Positions 9,035 to 17,144 of a stretch of DNA of 64,000 nt are shown here, piece after piece (the stretch's first letter is position 1; every line of letters starts with the position of its first letter). A program made the translations under genes and the position numbers. Under the pieces are notes generated by a model. That model saw only the letters and a list, made by a program, of their open reading frames with translations. It did not search any database and had not been told where the DNA came from. Source of the DNA: Haloarchaeobius amylolyticus (lineage in GTDB: Archaea; Halobacteriota; Halobacteria; Halobacteriales; Natrialbaceae); contig NZ_JANHDH010000001.1 of the NCBI RefSeq assembly GCF_026616195.1, positions 930,001-994,000 on the forward strand, read 5' to 3'.

Positions 9035-9940
9035 ATGAGTCAATCCAACGACCGGTTCACCACCCAGTCGCTCGTCCACCGGCTCCCCGACCCCACCGAG
9101 GGGGTCCGGTCGGTCGTCGCCGCCGCGGTCCACACCTCGCTGCTCGACGGGGCGGTGGCGGCGACGAAGGTCGTCGTCGTCAGCGCGCTCCTGTCGGTGT
9201 CGCTCTCGCCGGCCGTCGCGCTCGCCTTCCTCGTCACCTTCGGCGTCTACGGGTCGAACAAGCTCGTCGACGCCGAGGACGCCGTCAACTGCCCGGACCG
9301 GGCCGCGTTCGTCTCCCGGTACCGGCCCGTGCTCGCGCTCGCGACGGTCGGCGGCTACGGCCTCGCCCTCGTGCTCGCGGCGCTGGAGGGGCCGATGGCG
9401 GTCGGCCTGACGCTGGTGCCCGCCGCCGCGGCGGTCCTCTACAGCACCGAGTGGGTCCCCTACGACGGTGGCACCCGGGTCAAGGACGTCTTCCTGCTGA
9501 ACACGACGCTGGTCGCGGCCGCCTGGGCCGTCTACATCACCTTCATCCCGGTCGCCTACGCGGGCCAGGGTATCGGTGCCTCGGCGCTCACCATCTGTGC
9601 GTTCTTCTTCCTCCAGACGGTCGTCGCCGGCGAGGTGCTCAACGCCCGTGACGTGGTCGGTGACCGCCAGGAGGGCGTCAGCACGCTCCCGACGCGTCTC
9701 GGCGTCGACCGCGCCCAGACCGTCCTCTACGGCCTCGACGGGCTCACGATTGTGCTGCTGGTTGGCGCCGGCGTGGCCGGCACGCTCGGCGAGAGTGCGG
9801 TGCTCGCCCTCCTCCCCGCGGTCGCCTACTCCCTCCTGGTGACCGCGCTCGTCGGCCGCGACGTGGACCTCTCGCGGCTGAGTGCGTGGCGCGACCTCGA
9901 GTACCCCATCATGCTCGCCGGGGTCCTGTTGGTCCTGTGA
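9035..9940 (+). CDS. UbiA-family prenyltransferase
   Basis: The 301-residue integral membrane protein has about eight to nine hydrophobic helices. It has both Asp-rich motifs that bind Mg-diphosphate in UbiA enzymes: NKLVDAEDAVNCPDR (about 70-84) after the second helix, and NARDVVGDRQEGVSTLPTRLG (about 205-225). Family members transfer prenyl chains to aromatic or lipid acceptors such as quinones, archaeal glycerol lipids or carotenoids; the acceptor cannot be assigned. The first motif fits NxxxDxxD loosely. The neighbours on both sides are 7TM sensor kinases, which suggests no pathway. A strong TATA box supports ATG 9035. Confidence 0.88.
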   Translation: MSQSNDRFTTQSLVHRLPDPTEGVRSVVAAAVHTSLLDGAVAATKVVVVSALLSVSLSPAVALAFLVTFGVYGSNKLVDAEDAVNCPDRAAFVSRYRPVLALATVGGYGLALVLAALEGPMAVGLTLVPAAAAVLYSTEWVPYDGGTRVKDVFLLNTTLVAAAWAVYITFIPVAYAGQGIGASALTICAFFFLQTVVAGEVLNARDVVGDRQEGVSTLPTRLGVDRAQTVLYGLDGLTIVLLVGAGVAGTLGESAVLALLPAVAYSLLVTALVGRDVDLSRLSAWRDLEYPIMLAGVLLVL

Positions 9941-10019
9941 CCGGAACTCAGCACTCGATATCACCAGTCGAGTTAAGTTCGATGGGACGGAAACCACTCT
10001 CACACGCACAGGTCGCAAG

Positions 10020-11735
10020 ATGGCGTATGTCCTCTCAACTATGAGTCTGCTCCTCGTGACAGCAGTACTCGCCGCCTTCGCTGCGTTCTGTGCTCACAAG
10101 CAACGCCCGAAGCCCGGCGCGACCTGGTTGACGTTGCTCCTGGCCGGCGTCGCCTGGTGGGCCGCCTTCTACGCGGTCGAACTCCCGGTCGCGCCACTGG
10201 CGGCCCGGCGACCGTTCATGAAACTCCAGTGGCTCGGGAGCCTCACCATCCCCGTCTTCTGGGTCCTGTTCGCACTGGAGTACACCGGCCGTGACCAGTG
10301 GGTGAGCCGGCGGACGGCCGCCTCGCTCCTCGTCGTGCCGACGATCGTCGCCGGCTTCGTCTTCACCTTCGAGCATCACGACCTGCTCTACCAGTCCGTC
10401 GACCTCGTCCCGGCCGGCGACCTCTACGCCGTCGAGCACGTGTTCGGGCCGGTCTTCTACCTCGGTATCGGCTACTCCTACCTGCTCACGCTCGTCGGGT
10501 CGGCGGTGTTCGTCGCCCTGCTCGTGGGGCGGAGCCCGACGCACCGACAGCAGTCGCTCGCGCTGCTGGTCGCCATCGTCGCGCCGTGGGTCAGCAACCT
10601 CGTCTACGTCTTCGACGTCAGACTCCCGGTCAACGTGGACCCGACGCCCGTCGCGTTCCTCGTCACCGGCATCGCCAGCTACCTCGCCCTGCAACAGCTC
10701 GAACTCTTCGAGGCGGTCCCGGTCCCCGACCGCATCGCCCGCGACTTCGTCGTCGACGGGATGTACGACCCCGTCGTCGTCGTGGACAACCGCGACCGCA
10801 TCGTCGACATGAACCCCGCCGCGGAGTCCGTCGTCGGGTTCTCCATCGAGACGGCGCTGGGCCGCGACGCGACCGACACCGTCCCCGGCTTCCCCGCGGG
10901 CACGGGCGACGGCGAGACTGTCACCGTCTCACCCGAGGGCCGCGTCCGGCACTTCGACGTGCGCGTCTCGGCCATCGAGGACACCCACGACCGTCGGCTC
11001 GGCCAGGTGGTGACGATGCGCGACGTGACCAAGCGCGAGCACGACGAGCAGCGCCTGAACGTCCTCAACCGCGTCCTCCGGCACAACCTCCGCAACGAGA
11101 TGCAGGTCGTCTCCGGCTGCGCGGAGGAACTGGAGGGCCGCCTCGACGACGAGACCGACATCAGCCTCGCACGGACCATCCACGAGTCCGCCCGGGAGGT
11201 CGCCTCCCTCGGCGACACCGCCCGCGAGATAGAGGACATGCTCGACTCGCCCGAGAACGCGCCGACGGTCGACCTGCGGCCGGTGCTCGACCAGTTGCTC
11301 GACCGCGCCGGGTCCTCGTACCCGGGAGCCGTCTTCACGCTGCAGTGGAACCCCTCCTCGGCCATCTACTGTCGCCGGCCCATCAAACCGGTGCTGCAAC
11401 ACCTCCTGACCGCGGCGGCCTCGACCGGCGCGCCGGCGAACCCGCAGGTGCAGGTCTTCGTCCACGCCGACAGCGAGGACCACGTCTCCATCACCGTCGC
11501 CGACGACGGCCCACCCATCTCCGCGGCCGAGCGGGCCGTCCTGGAGACCGGGACCGAGACCCCGCTGGACCACGCGAGCGGCCTCGACCTCTGGCTGGTC
11601 GTGTGGGGGACCCGCGCGATGGGCGGCAGCCTCGACTTCGAATCCCACCGCGAGACGGGGAACGCGGTCACCGTCCACGTCCCCGTCGTCGAGTCGGTCC
11701 CGCGGGACGAGCACCCGGCCGATGTCGACAGCTAG
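10020..11735 (+). CDS. 7TM sensor histidine kinase with atypical N-box
   Basis: The protein has 571 residues from ATG 10020; MSLLLV at 10041 is an alternative start. It has seven hydrophobic segments (about 5-230) with FALEYTGRDQWVSRR as in its paralogs, a PAS domain (about 250-345), then LNRVLRHNLRNEMQVV with phospho-acceptor His355. The ATPase domain keeps a G-box (VADDGPPI) and the terminal LDLWLVVWGTRAMGG, but the N-box, expected as FxNLLxNAxEH, reads LQHLLTAAAST (about 459-469). The two Asn that coordinate Mg-ATP are thus His461 and Ala465. It could accept phosphate in trans but may be poor at binding ATP. A gagttaagtt element precedes it at 9970-9979, as it does the paralog at 7178. Confidence 0.87.
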   Translation: MAYVLSTMSLLLVTAVLAAFAAFCAHKQRPKPGATWLTLLLAGVAWWAAFYAVELPVAPLAARRPFMKLQWLGSLTIPVFWVLFALEYTGRDQWVSRRTAASLLVVPTIVAGFVFTFEHHDLLYQSVDLVPAGDLYAVEHVFGPVFYLGIGYSYLLTLVGSAVFVALLVGRSPTHRQQSLALLVAIVAPWVSNLVYVFDVRLPVNVDPTPVAFLVTGIASYLALQQLELFEAVPVPDRIARDFVVDGMYDPVVVVDNRDRIVDMNPAAESVVGFSIETALGRDATDTVPGFPAGTGDGETVTVSPEGRVRHFDVRVSAIEDTHDRRLGQVVTMRDVTKREHDEQRLNVLNRVLRHNLRNEMQVVSGCAEELEGRLDDETDISLARTIHESAREVASLGDTAREIEDMLDSPENAPTVDLRPVLDQLLDRAGSSYPGAVFTLQWNPSSAIYCRRPIKPVLQHLLTAAASTGAPANPQVQVFVHADSEDHVSITVADDGPPISAAERAVLETGTETPLDHASGLDLWLVVWGTRAMGGSLDFESHRETGNAVTVHVPVVESVPRDEHPADVDS

Positions 11736-11750
11736 CACCCGGCTTCCATA

Positions 11751-11760
11751 CTTTTAAACA
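11751..11760 (+). promoter_or_regulatory. TATA box of superoxide dismutase gene
   Basis: The sequence cttttaaaca lies about 38 bp before ATG 11795. It is the only AT-rich element between the kinase stop and the dismutase start and probably gives a short leader. Confidence 0.55.
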
Positions 11761-11794
11761 GCAGTCGCGCGAAGTATCCCACTGGGTGATACAA

Positions 11795-12406
11795 ATGGCA
11801 GAGAAATCCAACGCCGAACTTCCGCCGCTTCCGTACGACTACGACGCGCTCGAGCCCGCGATCTCCGAGCAGGTCCTCACGTGGCATCACGACACGCACC
11901 ACCAGGGCTACGTGAACGGACTGAACGCGGCCGAAGAGACACTCGCCGAGAACCGCGAGTCCGGCGACTACGGTTCCACGGCCGGTGCGCTCGGCAACGT
12001 CACGCACAACGGCTGTGGCCACTACCTCCACACGCTGTTCTGGGAGAACATGTCCCCGAACGGCGGCGGTGAGCCGGAGGGCGACCTCCGCGACCGCATC
12101 GAGGCCGACTTCGGCTCCTACGAGGGCTGGAAGGGCGAGTTCGAGGCAGCCGCCTCGGCCGCCGGTGGCTGGGCGCTGCTCGTCTACGACCCGGTCGCCA
12201 AGCAGCTCCGCAACGTCAAGGTCGACAAGCACGACCAGGGCGCGCTCTGGGGCGCACACCCCATCCTCGCCTGCGACGTCTGGGAGCACTCCTACTACTA
12301 CGACTACGGCCCGGACCGCGGTTCCTTCATCGAGGGCTTCTTCGACGTCGTGAACTGGGACAAGGTCGCCGACGAGTACGCGAAGTGCACCGAGCACTTC
12401 GAATAA
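11795..12406 (+). CDS. sod: Superoxide dismutase, Mn/Fe family
   Basis: The 203-residue enzyme converts superoxide to oxygen and hydrogen peroxide in the cytoplasm. It begins with the typical ELPPLPYDYDALEPAIS. Metal ligands are visible: His in TWHHDTHHQGYVN (about 31), His in THNGCGHYLHTLFWENM (about 80), and Asp and His in ACDVWEHSYYYDYG (about 161-165). Length and motifs match haloarchaeal Mn-type dismutases. The open frame extends far upstream, but that part is a shadow of the preceding kinase gene. A TATA box 38 bp upstream and a T-run 26 bp after the stop suggest a single-gene transcript. Confidence 0.97.
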   Translation: MAEKSNAELPPLPYDYDALEPAISEQVLTWHHDTHHQGYVNGLNAAEETLAENRESGDYGSTAGALGNVTHNGCGHYLHTLFWENMSPNGGGEPEGDLRDRIEADFGSYEGWKGEFEAAASAAGGWALLVYDPVAKQLRNVKVDKHDQGALWGAHPILACDVWEHSYYYDYGPDRGSFIEGFFDVVNWDKVADEYAKCTEHFE

Positions 12407-12427
12407 GCGACGAGTCGTACAACCACA

Positions 12428-12440
12428 CACGTTTTTTCGG
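12428..12440 (+). terminator. T-rich terminator of superoxide dismutase gene
   Basis: A run of six T (cacgttttttcgg) lies 26 bp after the dismutase stop, the usual kind of archaeal intrinsic termination signal. No hairpin is needed and none is obvious. Confidence 0.5.
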
Positions 12441-12862
12441 GCGTCCACCGACGCGGTAGCGCCGCGTTCGTGACAGTACAGAGCGACGGCTGTGGTCCCG
12501 CAGGGTCGGCAGCCACCAGCCGGTACGTAGCAGTGTCGCCGGCTGGACGGAGGCCACCAGAGAGGGCCAGAGACGCCGGACGAGCGAGTACAGTGTGAAA
12601 CGTTGACGCGGGTACCCGTCCCCCGTCGTCTATGGCCCAAAATATATTCTTCTCGACAAGTTTATGGGGTGGCGCCAGAGCATCCTACATGCCGACGAGC
12701 CAGACACTGCCACACTGCCACACGAACACAGACCACTGCACGCGCACTCTGTCATCCCACTGTCCCGTGTCACGGCGTCGGCTGACCCGGTGTGGGGCCC
12801 GACCGGCCCGGCAGGGCCTCCCGCCCACCCTTCATAACCACCCTTCCGAGACACCGAACCAG

Positions 12863-12880
12863 CGACGCGTCCGACGCGTC
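12863..12880. repeat. Tandem 9-bp duplication with GACGCGTC palindrome
   Basis: The sequence cgacgcgtc occurs twice head to tail. Each copy contains the palindrome GACGCGTC. It lies 30-47 bp before the TATA-like gtttaggag (12910-12918) of the next gene, where an activator or repressor could bind. Function is inference. Confidence 0.4.
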
Positions 12881-12940
12881 CGCCGGCGACGGCCTCCCGC
12901 AACCGGACCGTTTAGGAGTGGGACCGTCCTACGCGAGCAC

Positions 12941-13207
12941 ATGCCCGTCCCGAAGTCCGAGTTCGAGAAACTACATCCGTGTGACTTCTACACCCCCGAG
13001 GAACTGCTCGAGGACGACCAGATGTACACCGTCTACGAGATCGCCCGACTCCTGCAGGGCCTCGACGCCGAGGCCGACATCGACCGCGAGACCGAGGACA
13101 TCCTGCTCGACTGGGCCATCCCGTGGGTCATGCGCAACGCCGACGACCTCGTGGTAGCGACCCCGCGGAGCGACGACGAACCGGGGTACTACGGTCTCGC
13201 GGAATGA
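12941..13207 (+). CDS. Small conserved haloarchaeal protein (DUF5827-like)
   Basis: The 88-residue protein begins MPVPKSEFEKLHPCDFYTPE. The sequence pattern (DQMYTVYEIARLLQGLDAEADID, LLDWAIPWVMRNADDLV, DDEPGYYGLAE) resembles a widespread haloarchaeal family of unknown function that I believe is DUF5827; the name is from memory. It is acidic and mostly helical, without a membrane segment. The helix YEIARLLQGLD could belong to a small helix-turn-helix fold, but this is not certain. ATG 12941 sits 27 bp after gtttaggag, which favours this start over longer upstream versions. Its TGA overlaps the ATG of the P-loop ATPase that follows (ATGA at 13204-13207), so the two are translationally coupled and probably work together. 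Confidence 0.85.
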   Translation: MPVPKSEFEKLHPCDFYTPEELLEDDQMYTVYEIARLLQGLDAEADIDRETEDILLDWAIPWVMRNADDLVVATPRSDDEPGYYGLAE

Positions 13208-14007
13208 GGCTGCTCGTCGCCGGCGGCGACCGCGTCGACGCCGGGAAGACGACGTTCTCGACCGGCCTCTGTGCGTACGCCGGTGCCACCGGCTTCAAAC
13301 CGCGTGCCGGCAACGACTACTGGTTCGACCACGACGACTACGAGCGCGCCGTCTCGGCGGGGCGACTCTACGGGAAGGACGCGAAACGTCTCGCGGCGGC
13401 GAGCCCCGAGGCCGTCGAACCAGAGGACATCAACCCACTGCACCGGCTCTGGCGGCCGTCGCCCGGCGCCGACGCCGGCATCATCGGCGCGAGCCACCGC
13501 CGGTTCGTCTGCGACCGCGTCGGCGACGCGTTCGTCGTGAACGCGAACGCCGACCTGCCCGAGAGCGCCCGCGAGCACCTGCCCCTGGAGCAGGCGACGA
13601 CCGTCGAGACGCTGGCGGAACTGAACGCGGTGATGGCGGACCGCCACACCACGGTACTCGAGTCGGTCCGGGAAGCGATCCTCGCCCGCGACCGGGCGGT
13701 CGTCGAGTCCTACAGCGACATCGCGGTCCCCATCCAGCAGGTCGAGTTCGACGCCGTGGCGGTGGTCGACCCCGGCCGCGCCCGGGTGTACAACGCCGAC
13801 CGGTACGCCAGGGCCCGCGAGGTCGTCGGCGGGAGCACCCACGAGGGGCAACTCGAAGAGCGCGTCTCGGACGTGATATCGCACTGTGACCCGCTGGCCG
13901 AGGTGGGCCTGCCCGCACTCGGCGGCGAGAAGCGACGCGACCCCGACGTGGTCGCCGAAGCGTACGAGGTCGCCTACGAGGCGGTCGTGACGGCGGCGCT
14001 CTCCTGA
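13204..14007 (+). CDS. P-loop ATPase of unknown role
   Basis: The 267-residue protein starts MRLLVAGGDRVDAGKTTFSTGL. Residues 8-16 (GDRVDAGKTT) form a Walker A of the dethiobiotin-synthetase/SIMIBI style, in which an Asp and a short loop precede AGKTT. Further conserved-looking parts are GFKPRAGNDYWFDHDDY (about 30-48), YGKDAKRLAAASPEAVEPEDINPLHRLWRP (about 58-87), VVESYSDIAVPIQ and FDAVAVVDPGRARVYNADRY. There is no membrane segment. The coupling with the small protein upstream suggests a shared task. I cannot name a reaction. Homology to cofactor-biosynthesis ATPases that use the same P-loop style is possible but unproven. Confidence 0.85.
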   Translation: MRLLVAGGDRVDAGKTTFSTGLCAYAGATGFKPRAGNDYWFDHDDYERAVSAGRLYGKDAKRLAAASPEAVEPEDINPLHRLWRPSPGADAGIIGASHRRFVCDRVGDAFVVNANADLPESAREHLPLEQATTVETLAELNAVMADRHTTVLESVREAILARDRAVVESYSDIAVPIQQVEFDAVAVVDPGRARVYNADRYARAREVVGGSTHEGQLEERVSDVISHCDPLAEVGLPALGGEKRRDPDVVAEAYEVAYEAVVTAALS

Positions 14008-14048
14008 TTCTGCGGTCTCCCGACCGTCGCCTGTTCCTGACCGGTTCG

Positions 14049-14633
14049 CTACCGCCGGAACGCCGACGAGGCCATCTCCAGGGCAGCCTCGACGTGCCCG
14101 AACGGCTCGTTCGTCACGGAGGGCCCGTGGCCGACGTGCATCTCGCGGAAGTCCTCGTCGACCCGGTCTCTGACGCGCTCGATGCTCTCGATGAGCGCGT
14201 CGTGGTCGCCCTCCTCGAGGTCGGTCCGGCCGAAGCTCCCGTTCTGGAAGACGAGGTCGCCGGCGAACAGGACGCCCGCGTCGTCGCTGTAGAAGCAGAG
14301 GTGGTCGTTCTTGTGTCCCGGCGTGTGCAGCGCCTCGTACTCGTGGTCGCCGAGCTGGACCCACCCGCCGTCGGCGATGGCGTGGTCGACGCCGGGCTGG
14401 TCGGTGTCGAAGCCCCACGCCTCGACCCCGAAGGCCTCCTTCACCTCGGAGAGGTTCCCGACGTGGTCGGGGTGAGTGTGCGTCATCACGACGGCGTCGA
14501 TGCCGCCGCGCTCCTCTATCTTCGAGGCCACGTCGAAGTTCGCGCCCGCGTCGACCAGCACGCGGCGGTCACCCGACACCAGGAAGACGTTGCTCGTGAA
14601 CGCCTGCACGCCTGCGGCGAGGTTGGATATCAT
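14049..14633 (-). CDS. MBL-fold metallo-hydrolase
   Basis: The 194-residue metallo-beta-lactamase-fold enzyme carries the di-metal motif THTHPDHVGN (His52, His54, Asp56, His57), a further His in EALHTPGHKNDH, an Asp in GVLFAGDLVFQN, and His in EMHVGHGPS. All metal ligands of a glyoxalase-II-like hydrolase are present. It is cytoplasmic, and the substrate (thioester, phosphoester or lactone) cannot be inferred. The start at 14633 (MISNLAAGVQAF) matches the first strand of the fold. It converges on the ATPase gene (41 bp gap) and lies 66 bp downstream of the cupin gene in the same direction, perhaps as one transcript. Confidence 0.93.
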   Translation of the reverse strand: MISNLAAGVQAFTSNVFLVSGDRRVLVDAGANFDVASKIEERGGIDAVVMTHTHPDHVGNLSEVKEAFGVEAWGFDTDQPGVDHAIADGGWVQLGDHEYEALHTPGHKNDHLCFYSDDAGVLFAGDLVFQNGSFGRTDLEEGDHDALIESIERVRDRVDEDFREMHVGHGPSVTNEPFGHVEAALEMASSAFRR

Positions 14634-14699
14634 GGCCGAGGCTACAGGAGCGAGGCGTTTGACGGTTCCGCTCGCGGTCGAAGCGGGGAAGCGGTTCCG

Positions 14700-15041
14700 T
14701 CAGTCGCCGCCGGCCCCGACGAGCACCAGTTTCGCGACCTCGTCGTAGGGGTTCTTCAGCTGGCGCGTCTCGTCGGCGGAGAGGCGGAGCGCCTCGTCCT
14801 CGGCGAGGGGCACCGTCTCGTCCTCGAGTTCCACGTCGACGGTGCCCGCGACCACGACGTACACCTCCTCCTGGCCGTCGTGCGAGTGGTCGTGCTCCTT
14901 GCCCTTGCTGCCCGGTTCGAGTTCCATGATGGTCACGCCGACGTGTTCGGTCTCGAGTGCGTCGCGCAGGAACCACATCCCGCCGTACTCCTCGTCGATG
15001 ACCGAGTCCACGTCCGCGGTGCTCGTCTTGGTGTAGCTCAT
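14700..15041 (-). CDS. Cupin-domain protein
   Basis: The 113-residue single cupin has the metal-site motif G-x5-H-x-H-x-G-E (KGKEHDHSHDGQEEVYVV) and the second motif around SADETRQLKNP. Here the usual His is not obvious, so metal binding may be partial. It begins MSYTKTSTADVDSVI. A longer frame to 15260 runs through a basic, Cys-rich sequence that is antisense to the next gene and is rejected. A TATA-like gtttgatacg 27 bp before the start (on the minus strand, 15062-15073) supports 15041. It is probably a small cytoplasmic sugar- or metabolite-binding enzyme of unknown specificity. Confidence 0.9.
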   Translation of the reverse strand: MSYTKTSTADVDSVIDEEYGGMWFLRDALETEHVGVTIMELEPGSKGKEHDHSHDGQEEVYVVVAGTVDVELEDETVPLAEDEALRLSADETRQLKNPYDEVAKLVLVGAGGD

Positions 15042-15162
15042 GGGCGACACGTCGGACGCCACGCGTATCAAACCCTGGCGGGACGACCCATGGTGGCCCA
15101 GCGGTTCCGCGCGGCGGGTGACGGAAGAAACACACTTCCGGCCGGAACGCCGAGGTGCGCGT

Positions 15163-15309
15163 ATGCGCGACGAAGCCGAGATCCGCGAGCAGTACGAGTT
15201 CCTCAAGGAGCAACTCGACGACGAGGACATGAAACACGAGGGTGTCAAGCAGATGTTCACGTACTACAAGCGGGCGCTCGGGTGGGTGCTCGAAGAGGAG
15301 CACATCTGA
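15163..15309 (+). CDS. 48-residue conserved-type acidic protein
   Basis: The protein begins MRDEAEIREQYEFLKEQLDDEDM and ends YYKRALGWVLEEEHI. It is almost entirely predicted helix with a heptad-like spacing of Leu, Phe and Tyr, so it may be a small coiled coil or helical hairpin. ATG 15163 is chosen because the in-frame sequence upstream (to 15040) is basic and antisense to the cupin start. No function is known to me. It sits 54 bp before the YcaO gene in the same direction; a separate TATA-like box for the YcaO gene lies between them. Confidence 0.75.
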   Translation: MRDEAEIREQYEFLKEQLDDEDMKHEGVKQMFTYYKRALGWVLEEEHI

Positions 15310-15363
15310 CTGCCGGGCCCCGAGAGCGTCGCACTTTTCCCCCCACCCCGAGCACGCTGTGGC

Positions 15364-17064
15364 ATGGACGTACGTATCGCAGGTGACGGACCGGCGGCCG
15401 AGGCCGTGGTGGCGGCCCTGGCCGACGCGGACGCCACGTCGGAGCGTGTCGAAGCGGCCGACATCGCCGGGACCGACCTCGGCGTGGTCGTCGGGCCGGT
15501 CGGTGACGAGGCGTTCGAGACGGCGAACGAGGTCGCGGACGGGCCGTGGCTCGCGGTCGAACTCGGGGGTATCGGCGGCGCGGCCGTCGCCGGGGTCGAC
15601 GCGTCGGTCACCGGCCTCGAATCGGGGCGCGGCTGCTACGACTGTCTCCGGGCGCGGGTCGCGGCGAACGCCCGCGAGACCGACGAGGGCACGGTCGACA
15701 ACCCGACCGCCAGACTCGCCGGGGCGGTCGCGGGCCGGCAGGCGGTCGGCTTCCTCACCGGGGAGGGCGACGTTGTCGGGGCGGTCCACGAACTCCCGCA
15801 CCAGAACCGCTCGTTCCTCCCGGTGCCGGGGTGCTGTACGAGCCGTGACCGCACGGTCCGACACGACCACGAGGCGGTGAGCCTCGACGACGCCGTCGCC
15901 CGGGCCGAGCAGGCGCTGGACCCGCGGGTCGGCCTGGTCAGCGACATCGGCGAGGTCGAGTCCTTCCCGGCGCCGTACTACCTCGCGACGAACTCCGAGA
16001 CGAGCGTCTTCAGCGACGCCAGCGCGCCGAAGCAGGCCGCGGGCGTCGCCGACGACTGGAACGCCGCCTTCATGAAGGCCGTCGGGGAGGCGCTGGAACG
16101 CTACTCGTCGGCGGTCTACCGCGAGAGCGAGTTCCGGGCGATGCCGCCGGCGATGGTCGACGAGGGGGTCCGCCCCGACGACGTGGTCCGGCGCGACGAC
16201 GCCCCCGCGGTCGACCCCGAGGAGCCGATTCCGTGGGTGGTGGGCGAGAACCTCGCGACCGGCGAGGAGGCACCGCTTCCCGCAGAGGTCGTGCAGTTCC
16301 CGCCGCCGGAGGAGCGCTACACCGACGCCATCACGACGGGGCTCGGCCTCGGCACCTCCGGGGCCGACGCGCTCGTCTCCGGCCTGACCGAGGTCGTCGA
16401 GCGCGACGCGACCATGCTCGCGTGGTACTCGACGTTCGAACCCCTCGAACTCCGCGTCGACGACGAGGAGTACCAGACGCTCGCCCGGCGCGCCCGCTCG
16501 GAGGGGCTGCGGACCACGGCCCTGCTCGTGACCCAGGACGTGGACGTGCCGGTCGTCGCGGTCGCGGTCCACCGCGAGGACGACGACTGGCCCGCCTTCG
16601 CGGTCGGCTCCGGGGCGGCGCTGGACCCGGTCGACGCGGCGCGCTCGGGGCTGGCCGAGGCGCTCCAGAACTGGATGGAGCTGCGGTCGATGGGGCGCTC
16701 GCAGGCGACCGACGAACCGGGCGCCATCGCCGCGTTCGCCGACTTCCCGTCGGCCGCCGCCGACTTCCTCGACGCGGGCGGCCCGGTCCCCGCCGCGAGC
16801 GTCGGCCCCGACGACCCCGCGACGGGGGCGGCCGCGGTCGACGACCTCGTCTCGCGGGTCACCGACGCGGGCCTGACGCCCTACGCCGCCCGGCTCACCA
16901 CGCCCGACGTGGCCCAGGCCGGCTTCGAGGCGGTCCGGGTCGTCGTGCCCGGAGCCCAGCCGCTGTTCACCGGCGACCCGGCCTTCGGCGAGCGCGCCGA
17001 GACGGTGCCCGAGTCCCTCGGATTCGAGTCCCGGCTGAACCGGCGCCACCACCCGTATCCCTGA
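15364..17064 (+). CDS. YcaO-family ATP-dependent cyclodehydratase-like enzyme with N-terminal Zn-type domain
   Basis: The 566-residue protein has an N-terminal Rossmann-like domain. Its Cys pairs CYDC (91-94) and GCC (157-158) resemble the E1/ThiF-like partner domain of azoline-forming enzymes. The YcaO domain fills about 200-560. Its ATP-binding residues are in place: GEALERYSSAV (Glu242, Glu245, Arg246), LTEVVERDATMLAW and LAEALQNWMELRS. The C terminus is RRHHPYP, a Pro-containing end like that of TOMM-type YcaO proteins. Such enzymes activate peptide backbone amides to make azolines, thioamides or amidines. No TfuA, dehydrogenase or clear precursor peptide gene is adjacent, so the target is unknown. 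A TATA-like gcactttt lies 27 bp before ATG 15364. Confidence 0.88.
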   Translation: MDVRIAGDGPAAEAVVAALADADATSERVEAADIAGTDLGVVVGPVGDEAFETANEVADGPWLAVELGGIGGAAVAGVDASVTGLESGRGCYDCLRARVAANARETDEGTVDNPTARLAGAVAGRQAVGFLTGEGDVVGAVHELPHQNRSFLPVPGCCTSRDRTVRHDHEAVSLDDAVARAEQALDPRVGLVSDIGEVESFPAPYYLATNSETSVFSDASAPKQAAGVADDWNAAFMKAVGEALERYSSAVYRESEFRAMPPAMVDEGVRPDDVVRRDDAPAVDPEEPIPWVVGENLATGEEAPLPAEVVQFPPPEERYTDAITTGLGLGTSGADALVSGLTEVVERDATMLAWYSTFEPLELRVDDEEYQTLARRARSEGLRTTALLVTQDVDVPVVAVAVHREDDDWPAFAVGSGAALDPVDAARSGLAEALQNWMELRSMGRSQATDEPGAIAAFADFPSAAADFLDAGGPVPAASVGPDDPATGAAAVDDLVSRVTDAGLTPYAARLTTPDVAQAGFEAVRVVVPGAQPLFTGDPAFGERAETVPESLGFESRLNRRHHPYP

Positions 17065-17144
17065 CCGACGGTCTCGATTCCGGGACGAAGCGTAGTTTTA
17101 AGCGGGCCCGAACCGTGGGTTCGAGTGGTGTGCCAATTACTACC

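Larger units (their letters stand above)
12407..12940. other. 534-bp gap with structured and repeated elements
   Basis: After the dismutase terminator this stretch holds a perfect 8-bp inverted repeat CCAGCCGG/CCGGCTGG with a 15-nt loop (12516-12546). It has a strong TATA-like aaaatatatt at 12639-12648, a purine-poor segment with repeated CACTGC (about 12700-12750), and a 9-bp tandem duplication cgacgcgtc at 12863-12880. A possible 57-codon frame, ATG 12664 to TAA 12835-12837, starts 16 bp after the TATA-like box. It is rich in His and Pro rather than Asp/Glu, so I do not call it a gene. A small RNA started from the TATA at 12639 is an alternative. Confidence 0.4.

Noticed and set aside
12690..12760. 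Short CACTGC repeats considered as CRISPR-like array
   Set aside because: Units are only 6-8 bp with irregular spacing and no leader or cas genes.
14569..17052. 827-codon minus-strand frame opposite the YcaO gene
   Set aside because: Spans the promoter of two real genes and is basic; no domain is recognisable. The plus-strand YcaO has intact motifs.
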